A DNA stretch of 64,000 nt from Streptomyces sp. NBC_00440 (lineage in GTDB: Bacteria > Actinomycetota > Actinomycetes > Streptomycetales > Streptomycetaceae): the NCBI RefSeq assembly GCF_036014215.1, contig NZ_CP107921.1:3335001-3399000 (forward strand), in the 5' to 3' direction. A program made the position numbers and the translations under genes. Positions 39,213 through 48,697 of this stretch are shown piece by piece. How positions within the stretch are numbered: the first letter of the stretch is position 1; every line of letters starts with the position of its first letter. Under the pieces are notes generated by a model. The model saw only the letters and a list, made by a program, of their open reading frames with translations, made no database searches and was not told where the DNA came from.

Positions 39213-39479
39213 TCAGACGCTCTCGAACTTCATCGACACAGCGCCCTCCGGCGTCACGCGGCAGACCGAGACCGTGCCCCAGACCTCCCCCTTCGGCTCC
39301 TGCAGGAGCCTGAGCGGCACAGGCTCCGCGGGGAAATCCAGGTCGTCGTCGGAGATGATCTGCGTGCGCAGTACGCCGGAGCAGCCGTGCGCGGAGAAGG
39401 CGAGCGTGGCTGCCACCGGCAGGACGTGGCTGTGGATGGCCAGTACCGCCCGGCCGTTGTATTTCGGTTCCTGAAGCAC
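39213..39479 (-). CDS. Small hypothetical protein
   Basis: An 88-residue protein, MLQEPKYNGRAVLAIHSHVL..., rich in beta-type residues, with two cysteines (HGCSG, SVCRV). An in-frame stop lies only ten codons upstream and GTG 39479 is the only start in that interval, with GGAAG nearby. No family recognised. Confidence 0.5.
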   Translation of the reverse strand: MLQEPKYNGRAVLAIHSHVLPVAATLAFSAHGCSGVLRTQIISDDDLDFPAEPVPLRLLQEPKGEVWGTVSVCRVTPEGAVSMKFESV

Positions 39480-39573
39480 ACCAACCAGCTTCCGCCCGGT
39501 CGCGGGTCACCGCACGTCGGGGAGCCCGCTCCGTGGCTCCGTAGCCCGTAGGCGCATCCGGCACGGCGGACGC

Positions 39574-40407
39574 TCAGGCGGCCAGATACGGCGCGTACTC
39601 GTCCAGCACCTTCAGCACCGACGCCTCGTCCGCGGACGGCAGTTGGAGTACGACCTCCTCAATGCCCAGCTCCGCGTAGTGCGCCAGCTTCCCGGGGGTC
39701 GGCAGCACCGCGTACGGGACGACGTGGAGCGCCGCCGGGTCGCGGCCCGCGTCCTGCCAGACCTGGCGCAGTACCGGCATCGACTCACCGAGCCCCCGGC
39801 CCCCGATCGGCATCCAGCCGTCCGCGTACTCCGCGATGTGCGCGAAGAGCTTCGGTCCGGCGGCCCCGCCGATCAGGGTGCGTACGCTGCCGCCCCGCGG
39901 TTTCGGATGCGCCTCGCTGGCCCGTACGGAGCCGAACTCACCCTCGTACGAGGTGGGTTCGGCCGCCCAGAGAGCCCGCATCAGCGCCATCCGGTCCCGG
40001 CCGAGATCGCGGCGGCGCGTCCACTCCACCCCGTGGTCGGCGGCCTCCTCCTTGTTCCAGCCGTAGCCGAGACCTAGCGTGAAGCGGCTGCCCGAGAGGT
40101 GGTCGAGGGTCGCGATCTGCTTGGCCAGGCCGATCGGGTCGTGCTGGGCGATGAGCGTGACACCCGTGCCCAGGGCCAGGGTGTCCGTCACCGCGGCGGC
40201 CTGCCCCAGCGCGACGAACGGGTCGAGCGTCCTGCTGTACTCGGCGGGCAGTTCGCCTCCCATCGGGTACGGAGTGGCCCGCTCGACCGGTATGTGCGTG
40301 TGCTCGGGCAGATACAGCCCGGCGAACCCGCGCTGCTCCAGCTCCCGTGCGAGCCGTACCGGGGTGACGGTCCGGTCGGTCAGAAAGATCGTGGTGCCCA
40401 GCCGCAT
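39574..40407 (-). CDS. LLM-class flavin/F420-dependent oxidoreductase
   Basis: A 277-residue bacterial-luciferase-like TIM-barrel protein: LPEHTHIP, LGTGVTLIAQHDPIGLAKQIATLDHLSGSR split over ~75-110, and LGLGYGWNKEE. This size and pattern fit F420-dependent or FMN-dependent reductases of the TIGR03619-like groups in actinobacteria. ATG 40407 with GAGGG eight bases before it is preferred to ATG 40422. Substrate unknown. Confidence 0.87.
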   Translation of the reverse strand: MRLGTTIFLTDRTVTPVRLARELEQRGFAGLYLPEHTHIPVERATPYPMGGELPAEYSRTLDPFVALGQAAAVTDTLALGTGVTLIAQHDPIGLAKQIATLDHLSGSRFTLGLGYGWNKEEAADHGVEWTRRRDLGRDRMALMRALWAAEPTSYEGEFGSVRASEAHPKPRGGSVRTLIGGAAGPKLFAHIAEYADGWMPIGGRGLGESMPVLRQVWQDAGRDPAALHVVPYAVLPTPGKLAHYAELGIEEVVLQLPSADEASVLKVLDEYAPYLAA

Positions 40408-40594
40408 GACATCAGCCCTCATTCGCGCTCGTGTATCCGTGCCGTGGGCGCAGAGGTTATGACGTCCGGGGCGAAAATCCGAGCGCCGTGTCACGGTCTC
40501 TGTCCCGCCCTCTTCCCTTCTCGCCCGGTTCACGGCTGAATACCAGGGTTCAGCTGCACCCCTTGTGTCCCCACAGACCCCTGGAGCCGTTGGC

Positions 40595-42154
40595 ATGAAC
40601 CCTGGAGACCCGACCCCCGGCGAGCTGGGCCGGCGCGGACTGCTGGTGACGGGAGCAGCCGCCGCGCTTACGTTGGGAAGCGTGAGCTTCGCGAACGCGG
40701 CGGACGGCGGTGGCGGCGCACCGCAGGACAGCACCCCGGGCGGCACACCACCGGCAGGAGGCACACCGCAGGACCGGACGAGGACGGTGAGCGGCACGCT
40801 GCCGCCCGGCTCGCCCGACTACGTCTATCTGCCGGTGGACGTTCCCGAAGGGGTCCGCGAGCTGGCGGTCTCGTACACGTACGAGAAGCCGGTGGTGCCC
40901 GCGGGCACTCAGGGCAACGCCCTGGACATCGGCATCTTCGACGAGCGCGGTACCGACCTCGGCGGGACGGGGTTCCGCGGCTGGTCGGGCGGCGCGCGCA
41001 GCGAGTTCTTCATCCGCGGCGACGCGGCGACCCCCGGCTATCTGCCGGGCCCGGTCCGCGCGGGCCGGTGGAACATCGCGCTCGGCCCGTACACCACGGC
41101 CCCCGAGGGGCTCCCGTACACCGTCACCATCACCCTGCGCTTCGGCCCGACGCCCGGGACGCCGAAGCCGGTGTATCCGCCGGTGCGCGCGAAGGGGCGC
41201 GGGCGGGCCTGGTACCGGGGCGACTGCCACATCCACTCGGTGCACTCGGACGGCAAGCGCACCCCGGCCGAGATCGCCGCGCTGGCCCGTTCGGCGGGGC
41301 TCGACTTCATCAACACCAGTGAGCACAACACGAGTTCCGGGCACCGCGCGTGGGACGGGCTGTGGGGCGACGACCTGCTCATCCTGACCGGTGAGGAGAT
41401 CACCACGCGCAACGGCCATGTGCTGGGCATCTCCACCGACCACGGCACCTGGGTCGACTGGCGCTACCGCGCCCGGGACAACCGCTTCGGCCACTACGCC
41501 CGCGAGATCCGCCGTGCGGGCGGCCTGGTCGTCCCGGCGCACCCGCACGCGACCTGCATAGGCTGCAACTGGAAGTTCGGCTTCGGCGAGGCGGACGCGG
41601 TGGAGGTGTGGAACGGGCCCTACACCCTGGACGACGAGGTGTCCGTGGCGGACTGGGACAACACCCTGGTCAGCGGCGGCCGGGACTGGACCCCGGCGAT
41701 GGGCAACAGCGACGCGCACAAGGACCCGGACCGGATCGGCACCCCGCAGACGGTCGTACTGGCCGACGACCTCAGCAGGGACGCCATCCTGGCGGGCATC
41801 CGCGCGGGCCACTCGTACATCACCGAGTCCTCGGCGATCTCGCTCACCTTCGGCGCCGCCGGCGGACGCGCGGCCCACGCGGGCATCGGCGACCGCCTCC
41901 GGGTGCCGGCCGACACCCCGGTGACGGTCCGCCTGGATGTCACCGGCGCCCCCGGCTGCACGGCGAACTTCGTCACGGACCAGGGCACGCTGTACACCAC
42001 GCCCCTGCCCAAGTCGGGTGCGGGCACGGTGGAATGGCACACGACACCGGCGTACGCCACCTATGTACGCGCGGAGGTCCGGCACGCCCCGGCGGCTGCG
42101 GGGCTGCCGGGGGCGCTGGCGGCGCTGACCAATCCGGTGTTTCTGGGGGCGTGA
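40595..42154 (+). CDS. PHP-domain (CehA/McbA-like) metallohydrolase, Tat-type secreted
   Basis: A 519-residue protein. The N-terminus GELGRRGLLVTGAAAALTLG resembles a twin-arginine signal and ends ANAADG. A beta-rich region (~60-190) is followed by a PHP phosphoesterase domain with DCHIHSVHSDG (~213), SEHNTSSGH, EEITTRNGHVLG, PAHPHAT and GNSDAH, the metal-binding His/Asp set of CehA/McbA proteins. It probably hydrolyses a phosphodiester or similar bond outside the cell. ATG 40595 with GGAG nine bases upstream. Confidence 0.85.
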   Translation: MNPGDPTPGELGRRGLLVTGAAAALTLGSVSFANAADGGGGAPQDSTPGGTPPAGGTPQDRTRTVSGTLPPGSPDYVYLPVDVPEGVRELAVSYTYEKPVVPAGTQGNALDIGIFDERGTDLGGTGFRGWSGGARSEFFIRGDAATPGYLPGPVRAGRWNIALGPYTTAPEGLPYTVTITLRFGPTPGTPKPVYPPVRAKGRGRAWYRGDCHIHSVHSDGKRTPAEIAALARSAGLDFINTSEHNTSSGHRAWDGLWGDDLLILTGEEITTRNGHVLGISTDHGTWVDWRYRARDNRFGHYAREIRRAGGLVVPAHPHATCIGCNWKFGFGEADAVEVWNGPYTLDDEVSVADWDNTLVSGGRDWTPAMGNSDAHKDPDRIGTPQTVVLADDLSRDAILAGIRAGHSYITESSAISLTFGAAGGRAAHAGIGDRLRVPADTPVTVRLDVTGAPGCTANFVTDQGTLYTTPLPKSGAGTVEWHTTPAYATYVRAEVRHAPAAAGLPGALAALTNPVFLGA

Positions 42155-42239
42155 CGGGCGGGGGCCGCCGGGGCGGGTCGACGGCCCCGGGAAGCTGCGC
42201 GCGGGGCTTCCCGGGGCGGTCGGTCACGGCAGGATTCGG

Positions 42240-44906
42240 TCAGTGCAGGAGTTCGACGTACCCGTCCGTTCCGTGCACGCGGATCCGCTGTCCGTCCCGG
42301 ATCAGCCGGGTGGCCTGGTCCACGCCCACGACGGCCGGCAGGCCGTACTCCCGGGCGATCACCGCGCCATGGGTCATCTGGCCGCCCACCTCCGTCACCA
42401 GACCCGCGACCGCGACGAACAGCGGAGACCAGCTGGGGTCCGTGAAGGTCGTGACCAGGATGTCGCCCTCTTCGAGATCGGCCTCCGCCATGTCGAGGAT
42501 GACGCGGGCCCTTCCCTCGATGGTCCCGGTGGAGACCGGCAAACCGATCAGGGCTCCGGCCGGCGCGTCGTCGCGCCGGTACGCCCCGTTGACGGCCTCA
42601 CCGTCCGATGTGAGCACCCGGGGCGGGGTGAGTGCGTGGTACGACCGGAACGCGTCCTTGCGCTGCTGGATGAGCCGGCCGTCCGCCTGGTTCGAGCGCA
42701 CGACGTCGTGGAGTTCCTGGAACGTCAGATAGAAGACGTCCTCCTTCTCAGGAAGCACACCGGCCCGCACCAGGCGCCCGGCCTCCGCCAGCAGGGCCCG
42801 CTTGTAGACGAAGTAGCGGCTGATGATGCCGTACTTCGGGTACTCCCGGTACCCGATGAAGGTTCTGACCTGGTCGATCATCCGCTTGGCCTCGTCGGCC
42901 TTCCGGTCCCCGTCCGGCAGGGCCCGCAAGCGGGACAGCACGTCCTGCTCCTTCTGCTGGGCCTTCTGCCGCCCGTGCTCGAAGCGCCGCTCGGCGGCGC
43001 CCGGCTCGAAGTTCCTGACGTTGTCGAGGATCACGGGCACGAGCGTGGCGGGGCGCTCGCTCCAGCGCGGCCTGGTGATGTCGATCTCGCCGACGCAGCG
43101 CATCCCGTACCGGTCGAGGTAGGCCTCAATGGCGTCGCGTGCTCCGGTCCCGCCCGGAAGCTTCGCCAGCTCGTCCAGGAAGGTTGTGTTTTCGGCGTAC
43201 CCGGCGTGCTCGACACCCCGCAGGAACTCCACCACCTCCGGCTTCGGGCGGATCACGTCCGCGACGTCGAGCAGCGCAAGTCCCATCTCCGACGTGATGT
43301 TGCCGGGGGCGGACAGGGTGAGGGTGTCAGCCGCGTTCTTCTCACCCAGCCACTCCTGCAACTGGTCGTTGAGCCACCACGTGGCCTCCATCCCCGCCAT
43401 GATCGCCTGAAAGTTCAGCGGATCACCGAGGCCCCGCTTGTGCTCGTCGAAGGCCTCCAGCAGGAAGTCGAACAGCGCCGGTCCGGTCTTCGTCCGGATG
43501 TCGCGCTCCAGGGCGGCGATGGACGTCCGGCTGCGCTCGATCAGCTCGGGGACGATGGCCGGATCGGGCTCGGCCGGGGCGGACGCACCGCCGGCGGGCG
43601 GCCCGGCGGGTGCCGCGTCCGGGAGCGACGGGACGAAGTCGTCGCGGCCGAGAACGGTCTCCAGAGCGTCCCTGATCAGCGGATCGCCTCTCCCGACGAC
43701 GTCCAGGAGAGCGGCGCGGCTCGCAGGTGAGGCCAGGCGCCGGGTGGCGTCCACGAACAGCCTCCCGCCGGCCTCGTGCATCGGCGCCATCGCTGTCAGC
43801 TGCCACATGGAGATCCCCAGGGGCTTCATGGGGTCGGTCATCATCTGCTGATGGCCCACGGAGAGGTAGACGTGGTTCTCCTGGGCGCCGGTCCCGAGGA
43901 CGTCGCCGGTCTCGGGGATGGGGAAGAGCGTCGTGATCGGCCGGCTCTGAACGATCCGGAAGTCGCCGTCGGCCAGGCACCATTCGATGTCCTGCGGGCG
44001 GCCGAAGTGCGCTTCGATCCGCCGGCCGAGCTGCACGAGCCGCACGGCCTGCGCATCCGTCAGCGCCGGCTGCTCCTGCCGCTGCGGGTCGACCGCCACT
44101 TCCCACGTACCTCCGGCCGGCAGGGCGTGAACGGCGCGCTGTTTGGCGGCGATCACCCTCTCGACGACCTCACCGTGCCGCACCTTGAAGACGTCCGGGT
44201 TCACCAGGCCGGACACCAGGGCCTCACCGAGACCGAAGCCGGCGTCCACGGTGGCGACCTTCCGGTTACCCGTGACGGGGTCGGCCGTGAACAGGATGCC
44301 GGACGCATCGGGGAAGACCATCTGCTGCACGACCACGGCCATGTGGACCGTACGGTGATCGATGCCGTTCCGCCGGCGGTAGGTCACGGCCCGCTCGGTG
44401 AACAGCGAGGCCCAGCACCGGCTGATGTGCTGGAGGACCGCCTCCGGCCCCACGACGTTCAGATACGTGTCCTGCTGGCCGGCGAAAGAGGCCGTCGGCA
44501 GGTCCTCCGCCGTCGCGCTGGACCGGACGGCGCAGGCGGTGTGCTCACCGAGCCGGGCGAGCGCGCCGGTGATCGCCGCCGCGAGATCGTCCGGGACGGC
44601 AATCCCTTCGATGGTCCGGCGGATCCGCGCGCTGAGCGTGCGGATCGTCTCCCGGTCGTCCCCCTCGCCGGCAGAGCGAGTCGAGCGCGACAGCTGATCG
44701 AGCTGATCAAGCTCATCGAGCTGATCACCGATCGACGGCGCTTCCGCCATGATCCGCCGGAAAGCGTCCGTCGTCACACAGAAGCCACCCGGCACGCGGA
44801 TGCCTTCGATCCGCGACAGCCCGCCCAGGTGGGCGCCCTTGCCACCGACGACCGCGATCTGTGTCTCGTCGGCCTCTTGAAGATCCAATACGTACTGCTC
44901 ACTCAC
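42240..44906 (-). CDS. rph: Rifampin phosphotransferase (rifamycin-inactivating)
   Basis: An 888-residue three-domain protein: ATP-grasp N-terminal part (VVGGKGAHLGGL, CAVRSSATAEDLPTASFAGQ), central rifampin-binding region, and C-terminal swivel His domain with GGQMTHGAVIAREYG (catalytic His ~845). This order matches Rph, which phosphorylates rifamycins using ATP; phosphoenolpyruvate synthase is the related alternative. A rifamycin-associated element lies 140 bases upstream, which makes Rph much more likely. GTG 44906 with GGAAGG upstream. Confidence 0.92.
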   Translation of the reverse strand: MSEQYVLDLQEADETQIAVVGGKGAHLGGLSRIEGIRVPGGFCVTTDAFRRIMAEAPSIGDQLDELDQLDQLSRSTRSAGEGDDRETIRTLSARIRRTIEGIAVPDDLAAAITGALARLGEHTACAVRSSATAEDLPTASFAGQQDTYLNVVGPEAVLQHISRCWASLFTERAVTYRRRNGIDHRTVHMAVVVQQMVFPDASGILFTADPVTGNRKVATVDAGFGLGEALVSGLVNPDVFKVRHGEVVERVIAAKQRAVHALPAGGTWEVAVDPQRQEQPALTDAQAVRLVQLGRRIEAHFGRPQDIEWCLADGDFRIVQSRPITTLFPIPETGDVLGTGAQENHVYLSVGHQQMMTDPMKPLGISMWQLTAMAPMHEAGGRLFVDATRRLASPASRAALLDVVGRGDPLIRDALETVLGRDDFVPSLPDAAPAGPPAGGASAPAEPDPAIVPELIERSRTSIAALERDIRTKTGPALFDFLLEAFDEHKRGLGDPLNFQAIMAGMEATWWLNDQLQEWLGEKNAADTLTLSAPGNITSEMGLALLDVADVIRPKPEVVEFLRGVEHAGYAENTTFLDELAKLPGGTGARDAIEAYLDRYGMRCVGEIDITRPRWSERPATLVPVILDNVRNFEPGAAERRFEHGRQKAQQKEQDVLSRLRALPDGDRKADEAKRMIDQVRTFIGYREYPKYGIISRYFVYKRALLAEAGRLVRAGVLPEKEDVFYLTFQELHDVVRSNQADGRLIQQRKDAFRSYHALTPPRVLTSDGEAVNGAYRRDDAPAGALIGLPVSTGTIEGRARVILDMAEADLEEGDILVTTFTDPSWSPLFVAVAGLVTEVGGQMTHGAVIAREYGLPAVVGVDQATRLIRDGQRIRVHGTDGYVELLH

Positions 44907-45046
44907 TGCGATCCTTCCGAGGCAGCCGGGCTCCGTTGCACTGCCGATCCCACCACTGGTTCGACGTCACCGCGTCCCCCACACGTCGTGGCGCCCCCTC
45001 CCATTTCCGCAGGTCGAGGCACCGGCCGACGATTCTGCGCCATGAC

Positions 45047-45069
45047 GGGGGCCTTGCGGCAAGCCCCCC
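45047..45069 (-). promoter_or_regulatory. Rifamycin-associated element (RAE)
   Basis: On the minus strand 45067-45048 reads GGGGCTTGCCGCAAGGCCCC, an inverted repeat very close to the known RAE of actinomycete rifamycin-inactivating genes. It lies upstream of rph in the right place for rifamycin-responsive control of this gene. Confidence 0.85.
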
Positions 45070-45092
45070 GTCGCGCTATAAGTTGAGAGTGG

Positions 45093-45112
45093 CAAGGAGA
45101 GTGCTCTCCTTG
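45093..45112. promoter_or_regulatory. Perfect 9-bp inverted repeat
   Basis: CAAGGAGAG-TG-CTCTCCTTG. A T-rich run (TGTCTTTTTC) follows on the plus strand, so it could be a terminator-like hairpin or an operator near the rph promoter. Which one is undecided. Confidence 0.45.
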
Positions 45113-45182
45113 TCTTTTTCTTTGCTGGCTGTCTTTGCCGGCTGTCTCTGGCTGTCTTTGCCGGCGCGGTGGCAGATCGCGC

Positions 45183-45224
45183 GGAGGGGCTGCAAGGGTC
45201 CTCAGCGACCCTTGCAGCCCCTCC
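45183..45224. terminator. Strong terminator after the aldehyde dehydrogenase operon
   Basis: An 18-bp perfect stem: GGAGGGGCTGCAAGGGTC (45183-45200) with 45207-45224, six-base loop. It lies 26 bases beyond the dehydrogenase stop and ends the minus-strand operon. Confidence 0.85.
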
Positions 45225-45249
45225 TACGCGTAAGACGTGTTGCTTGCCC

Positions 45250-46713
45250 TTACCCCGGCCAGACGATCGACTGGAGCTCGCTGTACGCGTGCAGGGCGTA
45301 CGAGCCGACGTCCCGGCCCACTCCGCTCTGCTTGAACCCACCGAACGGCGCCTCCATGTTCCGGCCGATGGTGTTCACCCCCACCCCTCCGGCCCGCAGC
45401 TGTGCCGCCACCCGGAACGCCCGTGCCACGTCGCCCGACCAGACGTAGTCGAGCAGGCCGTAGTCGCTGTCGTTGGCCAGGGCGATGCCCTCCTCCTCGT
45501 CGTCGAAGGGGACCACCACGACGACCGGGCCGAAGATCTCCTCGCGGACCACGCGCATGTCGTTGGTGCAGTCGGCGAGCAGCGTGGGCGCGGTGTAGAA
45601 GCCCTTGTCGAACGACGGCCGTTCGCCGCCCGCGACGACCGTCGCGCCCTCCTTCCGGCCGAGTTCCACGTACGACTCGATCCGGTCCCGGTGGGCCGCC
45701 GAGATCACCGGTCCGACCACCGTGCCCCGTTCACCCGGGTCACCCACCTTCAAGTGCCCTGTGTAGGCGGCGAGTTGGGAGACCAGACGGTCGTAGATAC
45801 CACGCTGGGCCAGTACCCGGGTGGGCGCCGTGCAGATCTGGCCGCTGTAGAAGGAGAAGGTCGTGCCGATCCCGGACACCGCCGATTCCAGGTCCGCGTC
45901 GTCGAAGACCAGCGCCGCGCCCTTGCCGCCCAGCTCCATCAGCTGCCGCTTCATACCGCGGCCGCAGACCTCGGCGATGCGCCTGCCGACCACCGTGGAG
46001 CCGGTGAAGCTGACCATGTCGACGTCCGGTGAGTCGACGGCAGCCTCGCCCACCTCCGTACCCGTCCCGCTGACCACGTTCACCACCCCGCGCGGCACAC
46101 CCGCCTCGGTCAGCGCCTCCGCCATCCGGAAGACGGAGAGGGGGTCCTGCGGGGCCGGTTTGACGACCACGGTGTTGCCCATGGCGAGCGCGGGCGCGAT
46201 CTTGCCCGCCGGGTTGGCCCAGGGGTTGTTGTACGAGGTGATGCAGGTGACCACTCCCACCGGCCGGCGGGCGGCGAGCGCCCCGAAGACGCCTGCCTTC
46301 CCCATCGGGCCCGCCTCGTTGATCTGCGGCGGCAGGCCCTGCTCGACCGGTTCCAGGGCGCCCTTCGCGTAACGCCGGAAGCGTGCCACCCCCACACCGA
46401 CCTGCATCCCGCGCGCGGTCCCCGTGGTGGCGCCGCTCTCCGCCTGGGCGAGCGCCGCGTACGGCAGGAACTCCCGCTGCATGATGCCGGCCGCACGGGC
46501 GAGGATCGCGGAGCGCTCCTCCGGCGCCGTCCGCGACCAGCCCGCGAAGGCCGCACGGGCGGCGGCGGCCGCCGCGTACACCTGCTCGCGGCTCGCCTCG
46601 GGCGCGGGTCCCACGCTCTCCTCGGTGGCCGGGTTGATCACGTCGTAGTGCCCGCCGTCCGGCGCGACCCACTCGCCGTCGATGAAGAGCCCCTGCTCCT
46701 GGCGTGCGTTCAC
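45250..46713 (-). CDS. Aldehyde dehydrogenase family protein
   Basis: A 487-residue NAD(P)-dependent aldehyde dehydrogenase with ITSYNNPWANPAGKIAPAL, FTGSTVVGRRI, MELGGKG (Glu ~258) and GQICTAPTR (Cys ~292). Third gene of an operon with an LLM oxidoreductase and an amidohydrolase, so it may oxidise the aldehyde those enzymes produce. I choose GTG 46713 because AGGAG lies seven bases before it; TTG 46737, which overlaps the upstream stop, is the alternative. Confidence 0.92.
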   Translation of the reverse strand: MNARQEQGLFIDGEWVAPDGGHYDVINPATEESVGPAPEASREQVYAAAAAARAAFAGWSRTAPEERSAILARAAGIMQREFLPYAALAQAESGATTGTARGMQVGVGVARFRRYAKGALEPVEQGLPPQINEAGPMGKAGVFGALAARRPVGVVTCITSYNNPWANPAGKIAPALAMGNTVVVKPAPQDPLSVFRMAEALTEAGVPRGVVNVVSGTGTEVGEAAVDSPDVDMVSFTGSTVVGRRIAEVCGRGMKRQLMELGGKGAALVFDDADLESAVSGIGTTFSFYSGQICTAPTRVLAQRGIYDRLVSQLAAYTGHLKVGDPGERGTVVGPVISAAHRDRIESYVELGRKEGATVVAGGERPSFDKGFYTAPTLLADCTNDMRVVREEIFGPVVVVVPFDDEEEGIALANDSDYGLLDYVWSGDVARAFRVAAQLRAGGVGVNTIGRNMEAPFGGFKQSGVGRDVGSYALHAYSELQSIVWPG

Positions 46714-46733
46714 CCGCTGCTCCTGGCCTGCGC

Positions 46734-48473
46734 TCAACGGGTCGCCACCGTCCTGGTGTCGCGGCCGGACCGCAGCACCGTGCCCGGCACCGCGCCGGTG
46801 ATCTCGTCGTCCCGGATGGTCTCGACGCCGTTGACCCGTACCGACACGATGCCGATCGCCCGTGAGTCGAGACGGGGGCTGTCGCCCGGCAGGTCGTGCA
46901 CGAGCGTCGCCGGGCCCGCCGCGATCCGCTCCGGGTCGAACAGCACCAGATCGGCGTGGAAGCCCTCCTCGATCCGGCCGCGCTCACGCAGCCCGAAGAG
47001 CTGGGCGGGGTCGTCGGTCAGCATCTTCACCGCCGCTTCGAGGCCGACCAGTTTGCGGCCGCGCAGGCAGTCGCCGATGAAGCGCGTCGTGTACGGGGCC
47101 CCGCACATCCGGTCCAGGTGCGCGCCCGCGTCGGAGCCGCCCAGCATCACGTCCTCGTGCTCCCAGGTCTTGCGCCGCAGCTCCCAGGAGTCCGGGTCGT
47201 TGTCGCTGGGCATCGGCCAGAGCACGGTGCGCAGTTCGTCGTTGGCGCAGATCTCCACCAGACAGTGGAACGGCTCCTGACCGCGCTCGGCCGCGATGTC
47301 CTTCACCACCCGGCCGCTGAGCCCCTCGTTGGCCTCGGAGTAGGTGTCACCGATGACGTACCGCCCGAAGTTGGCCAGCCGCCGGAAGACGCCCGCCTCC
47401 TTGCTGTTGGCGTGCCGCAGCATCTCGGCCCGTACGTCGGGGTTGCGCAGCTCGGCGATCCGCTCCGGCACCGGGAGCCCCAGGATGTCGCCCCAGCCGG
47501 GTATCAGGTTCAGCGCGCAGAACGTGCCGAGCGACATGTTCATCGGGGTGAGGATGGGCATCGTCAGGGCGACGATCCGGCCGCCCTCCTTGCGCGCGCG
47601 GTCGCTGGCGCTGAGCTGGCGCGGTACGCGTTCGGGTACGGCGGCGTCGATGGTCAGGACGTTCCAGTTGAGCGGGCGGCCCGCTGCCGCGCTCATCCCT
47701 ACGAAGAGGTCGACCTCCTCGTCGCTGAACTGGTCGAGGCAGCCGGCCACGATCGCTTCGATCTGGGTGCCCTCGTGCTCGCCGACCGCCTTGGACAGGG
47801 CGAGCAGTTCGGCCGGGCTCGCGTGCCGGGAGGCGACGGGCTCGCCGTCGCCGTCGGAGTGGGTGGACGACTGGGTGGTGGAGAACCCCCAGGCGCCCGC
47901 TTCCATCGCCTCGTGGAAGATCCGCAGCATCTCGGCGAGCTGTTCGCCGGTGGGCTGTCCGCCGATCGCGTCGGCGCCCATGACGTGCCGGCGCAGGGCG
48001 CAGTGGCCCACCATGAAGCCGGCGTTGACGGCGGTACGGCCGTCCAGGGCGTCCAGGTACTCGGCGAAGGTCGACCAGTTCCACGGGGCACCCTCTTCGA
48101 GCGCGACCAGCGACATGCCCTCGACCTTGGACATCATGCGGCGCGTGTAGTCGGCGTCGCCGGGGTGGTCCGGGTTGAGCGGGGCGAGGGTGAAGCCGCA
48201 GTTGCCGCCCGCGACGGTGGTGACGCCGTGGTTCATGGACGGGGTGGCGTACGGGTCCCAGAAGAGCTGTGCGTCGTAGTGGGTGTGCGGGTCGACGAAG
48301 CCGGGGGCGAGCACGAGGCCCGTCGCGTCCTCGGTGGTCGCGGCGGGTTCGGTGACGGTGCCGGGCTTCGCGATGACGGCTATGCGGCCGTCCCGGATGC
48401 CGAGGTCCGCGACGTACGAGGGGGCACCGGTGCCGTCCACGACGGTCGCTCCGCGGATGAGGTGGTCGAGCAT
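46734..48473 (-). CDS. Amidohydrolase, N-acyl-D-amino-acid deacylase family
   Basis: A 579-residue amidohydrolase: DHLIRGATVVDGTGAPSYVADLG opening, metal ligands DPHTHYDAQ (HxH), GGNCGFTLAP, and C-terminal LGGSDAGAHLD. The D-aminoacylase group cleaves amide bonds of N-acyl-D-amino acids or cyclic ureides; substrate here is unknown. ATG 48473 follows GAAGGGACCAGACCAC. Neighbouring LLM and aldehyde dehydrogenase genes suggest a ring- or amide-degradation pathway. Confidence 0.85.
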   Translation of the reverse strand: MLDHLIRGATVVDGTGAPSYVADLGIRDGRIAVIAKPGTVTEPAATTEDATGLVLAPGFVDPHTHYDAQLFWDPYATPSMNHGVTTVAGGNCGFTLAPLNPDHPGDADYTRRMMSKVEGMSLVALEEGAPWNWSTFAEYLDALDGRTAVNAGFMVGHCALRRHVMGADAIGGQPTGEQLAEMLRIFHEAMEAGAWGFSTTQSSTHSDGDGEPVASRHASPAELLALSKAVGEHEGTQIEAIVAGCLDQFSDEEVDLFVGMSAAAGRPLNWNVLTIDAAVPERVPRQLSASDRARKEGGRIVALTMPILTPMNMSLGTFCALNLIPGWGDILGLPVPERIAELRNPDVRAEMLRHANSKEAGVFRRLANFGRYVIGDTYSEANEGLSGRVVKDIAAERGQEPFHCLVEICANDELRTVLWPMPSDNDPDSWELRRKTWEHEDVMLGGSDAGAHLDRMCGAPYTTRFIGDCLRGRKLVGLEAAVKMLTDDPAQLFGLRERGRIEEGFHADLVLFDPERIAAGPATLVHDLPGDSPRLDSRAIGIVSVRVNGVETIRDDEITGAVPGTVLRSGRDTRTVATR

Positions 48474-48697
48474 GTGGTCTGGTCCCTTCTCTGTATCTCT
48501 TCTGGGCGGCGCGGCGGACCGGATCCGGCCCGGGTGCGGTTCCGTCCCGGTCGGCCGGGCCGGGCGCATGGCTCCGGCCGGTGCATACGGGAAGGCCGCT
48601 CCCCCGTACGCACCGGCCGGAACCGGACGGCAGCCGTCCGGGATGGAGCCGCCGTCCGCCCCGAGGTGGCGGTCCGGCCTGATCCGAACGGCAGGCC

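Larger units (their letters stand above)
44907..45249. other. Regulatory gap between rph and the catabolic operon
   Basis: A 343-base stretch without a gene. It holds, in order, the rph leader, the rifamycin-associated element (45047-45069), a perfect 9+9 palindrome (45093-45112), short CTGTCTTTGCCGG-type repeats (45128-45165) and an 18-bp terminator stem (45183-45224). Confidence 0.8.

Noticed and set aside
42240..44906. Phosphoenolpyruvate synthase
   Set aside because: Related domains, but sequence order, length and the upstream RAE favour rifampin phosphotransferase.
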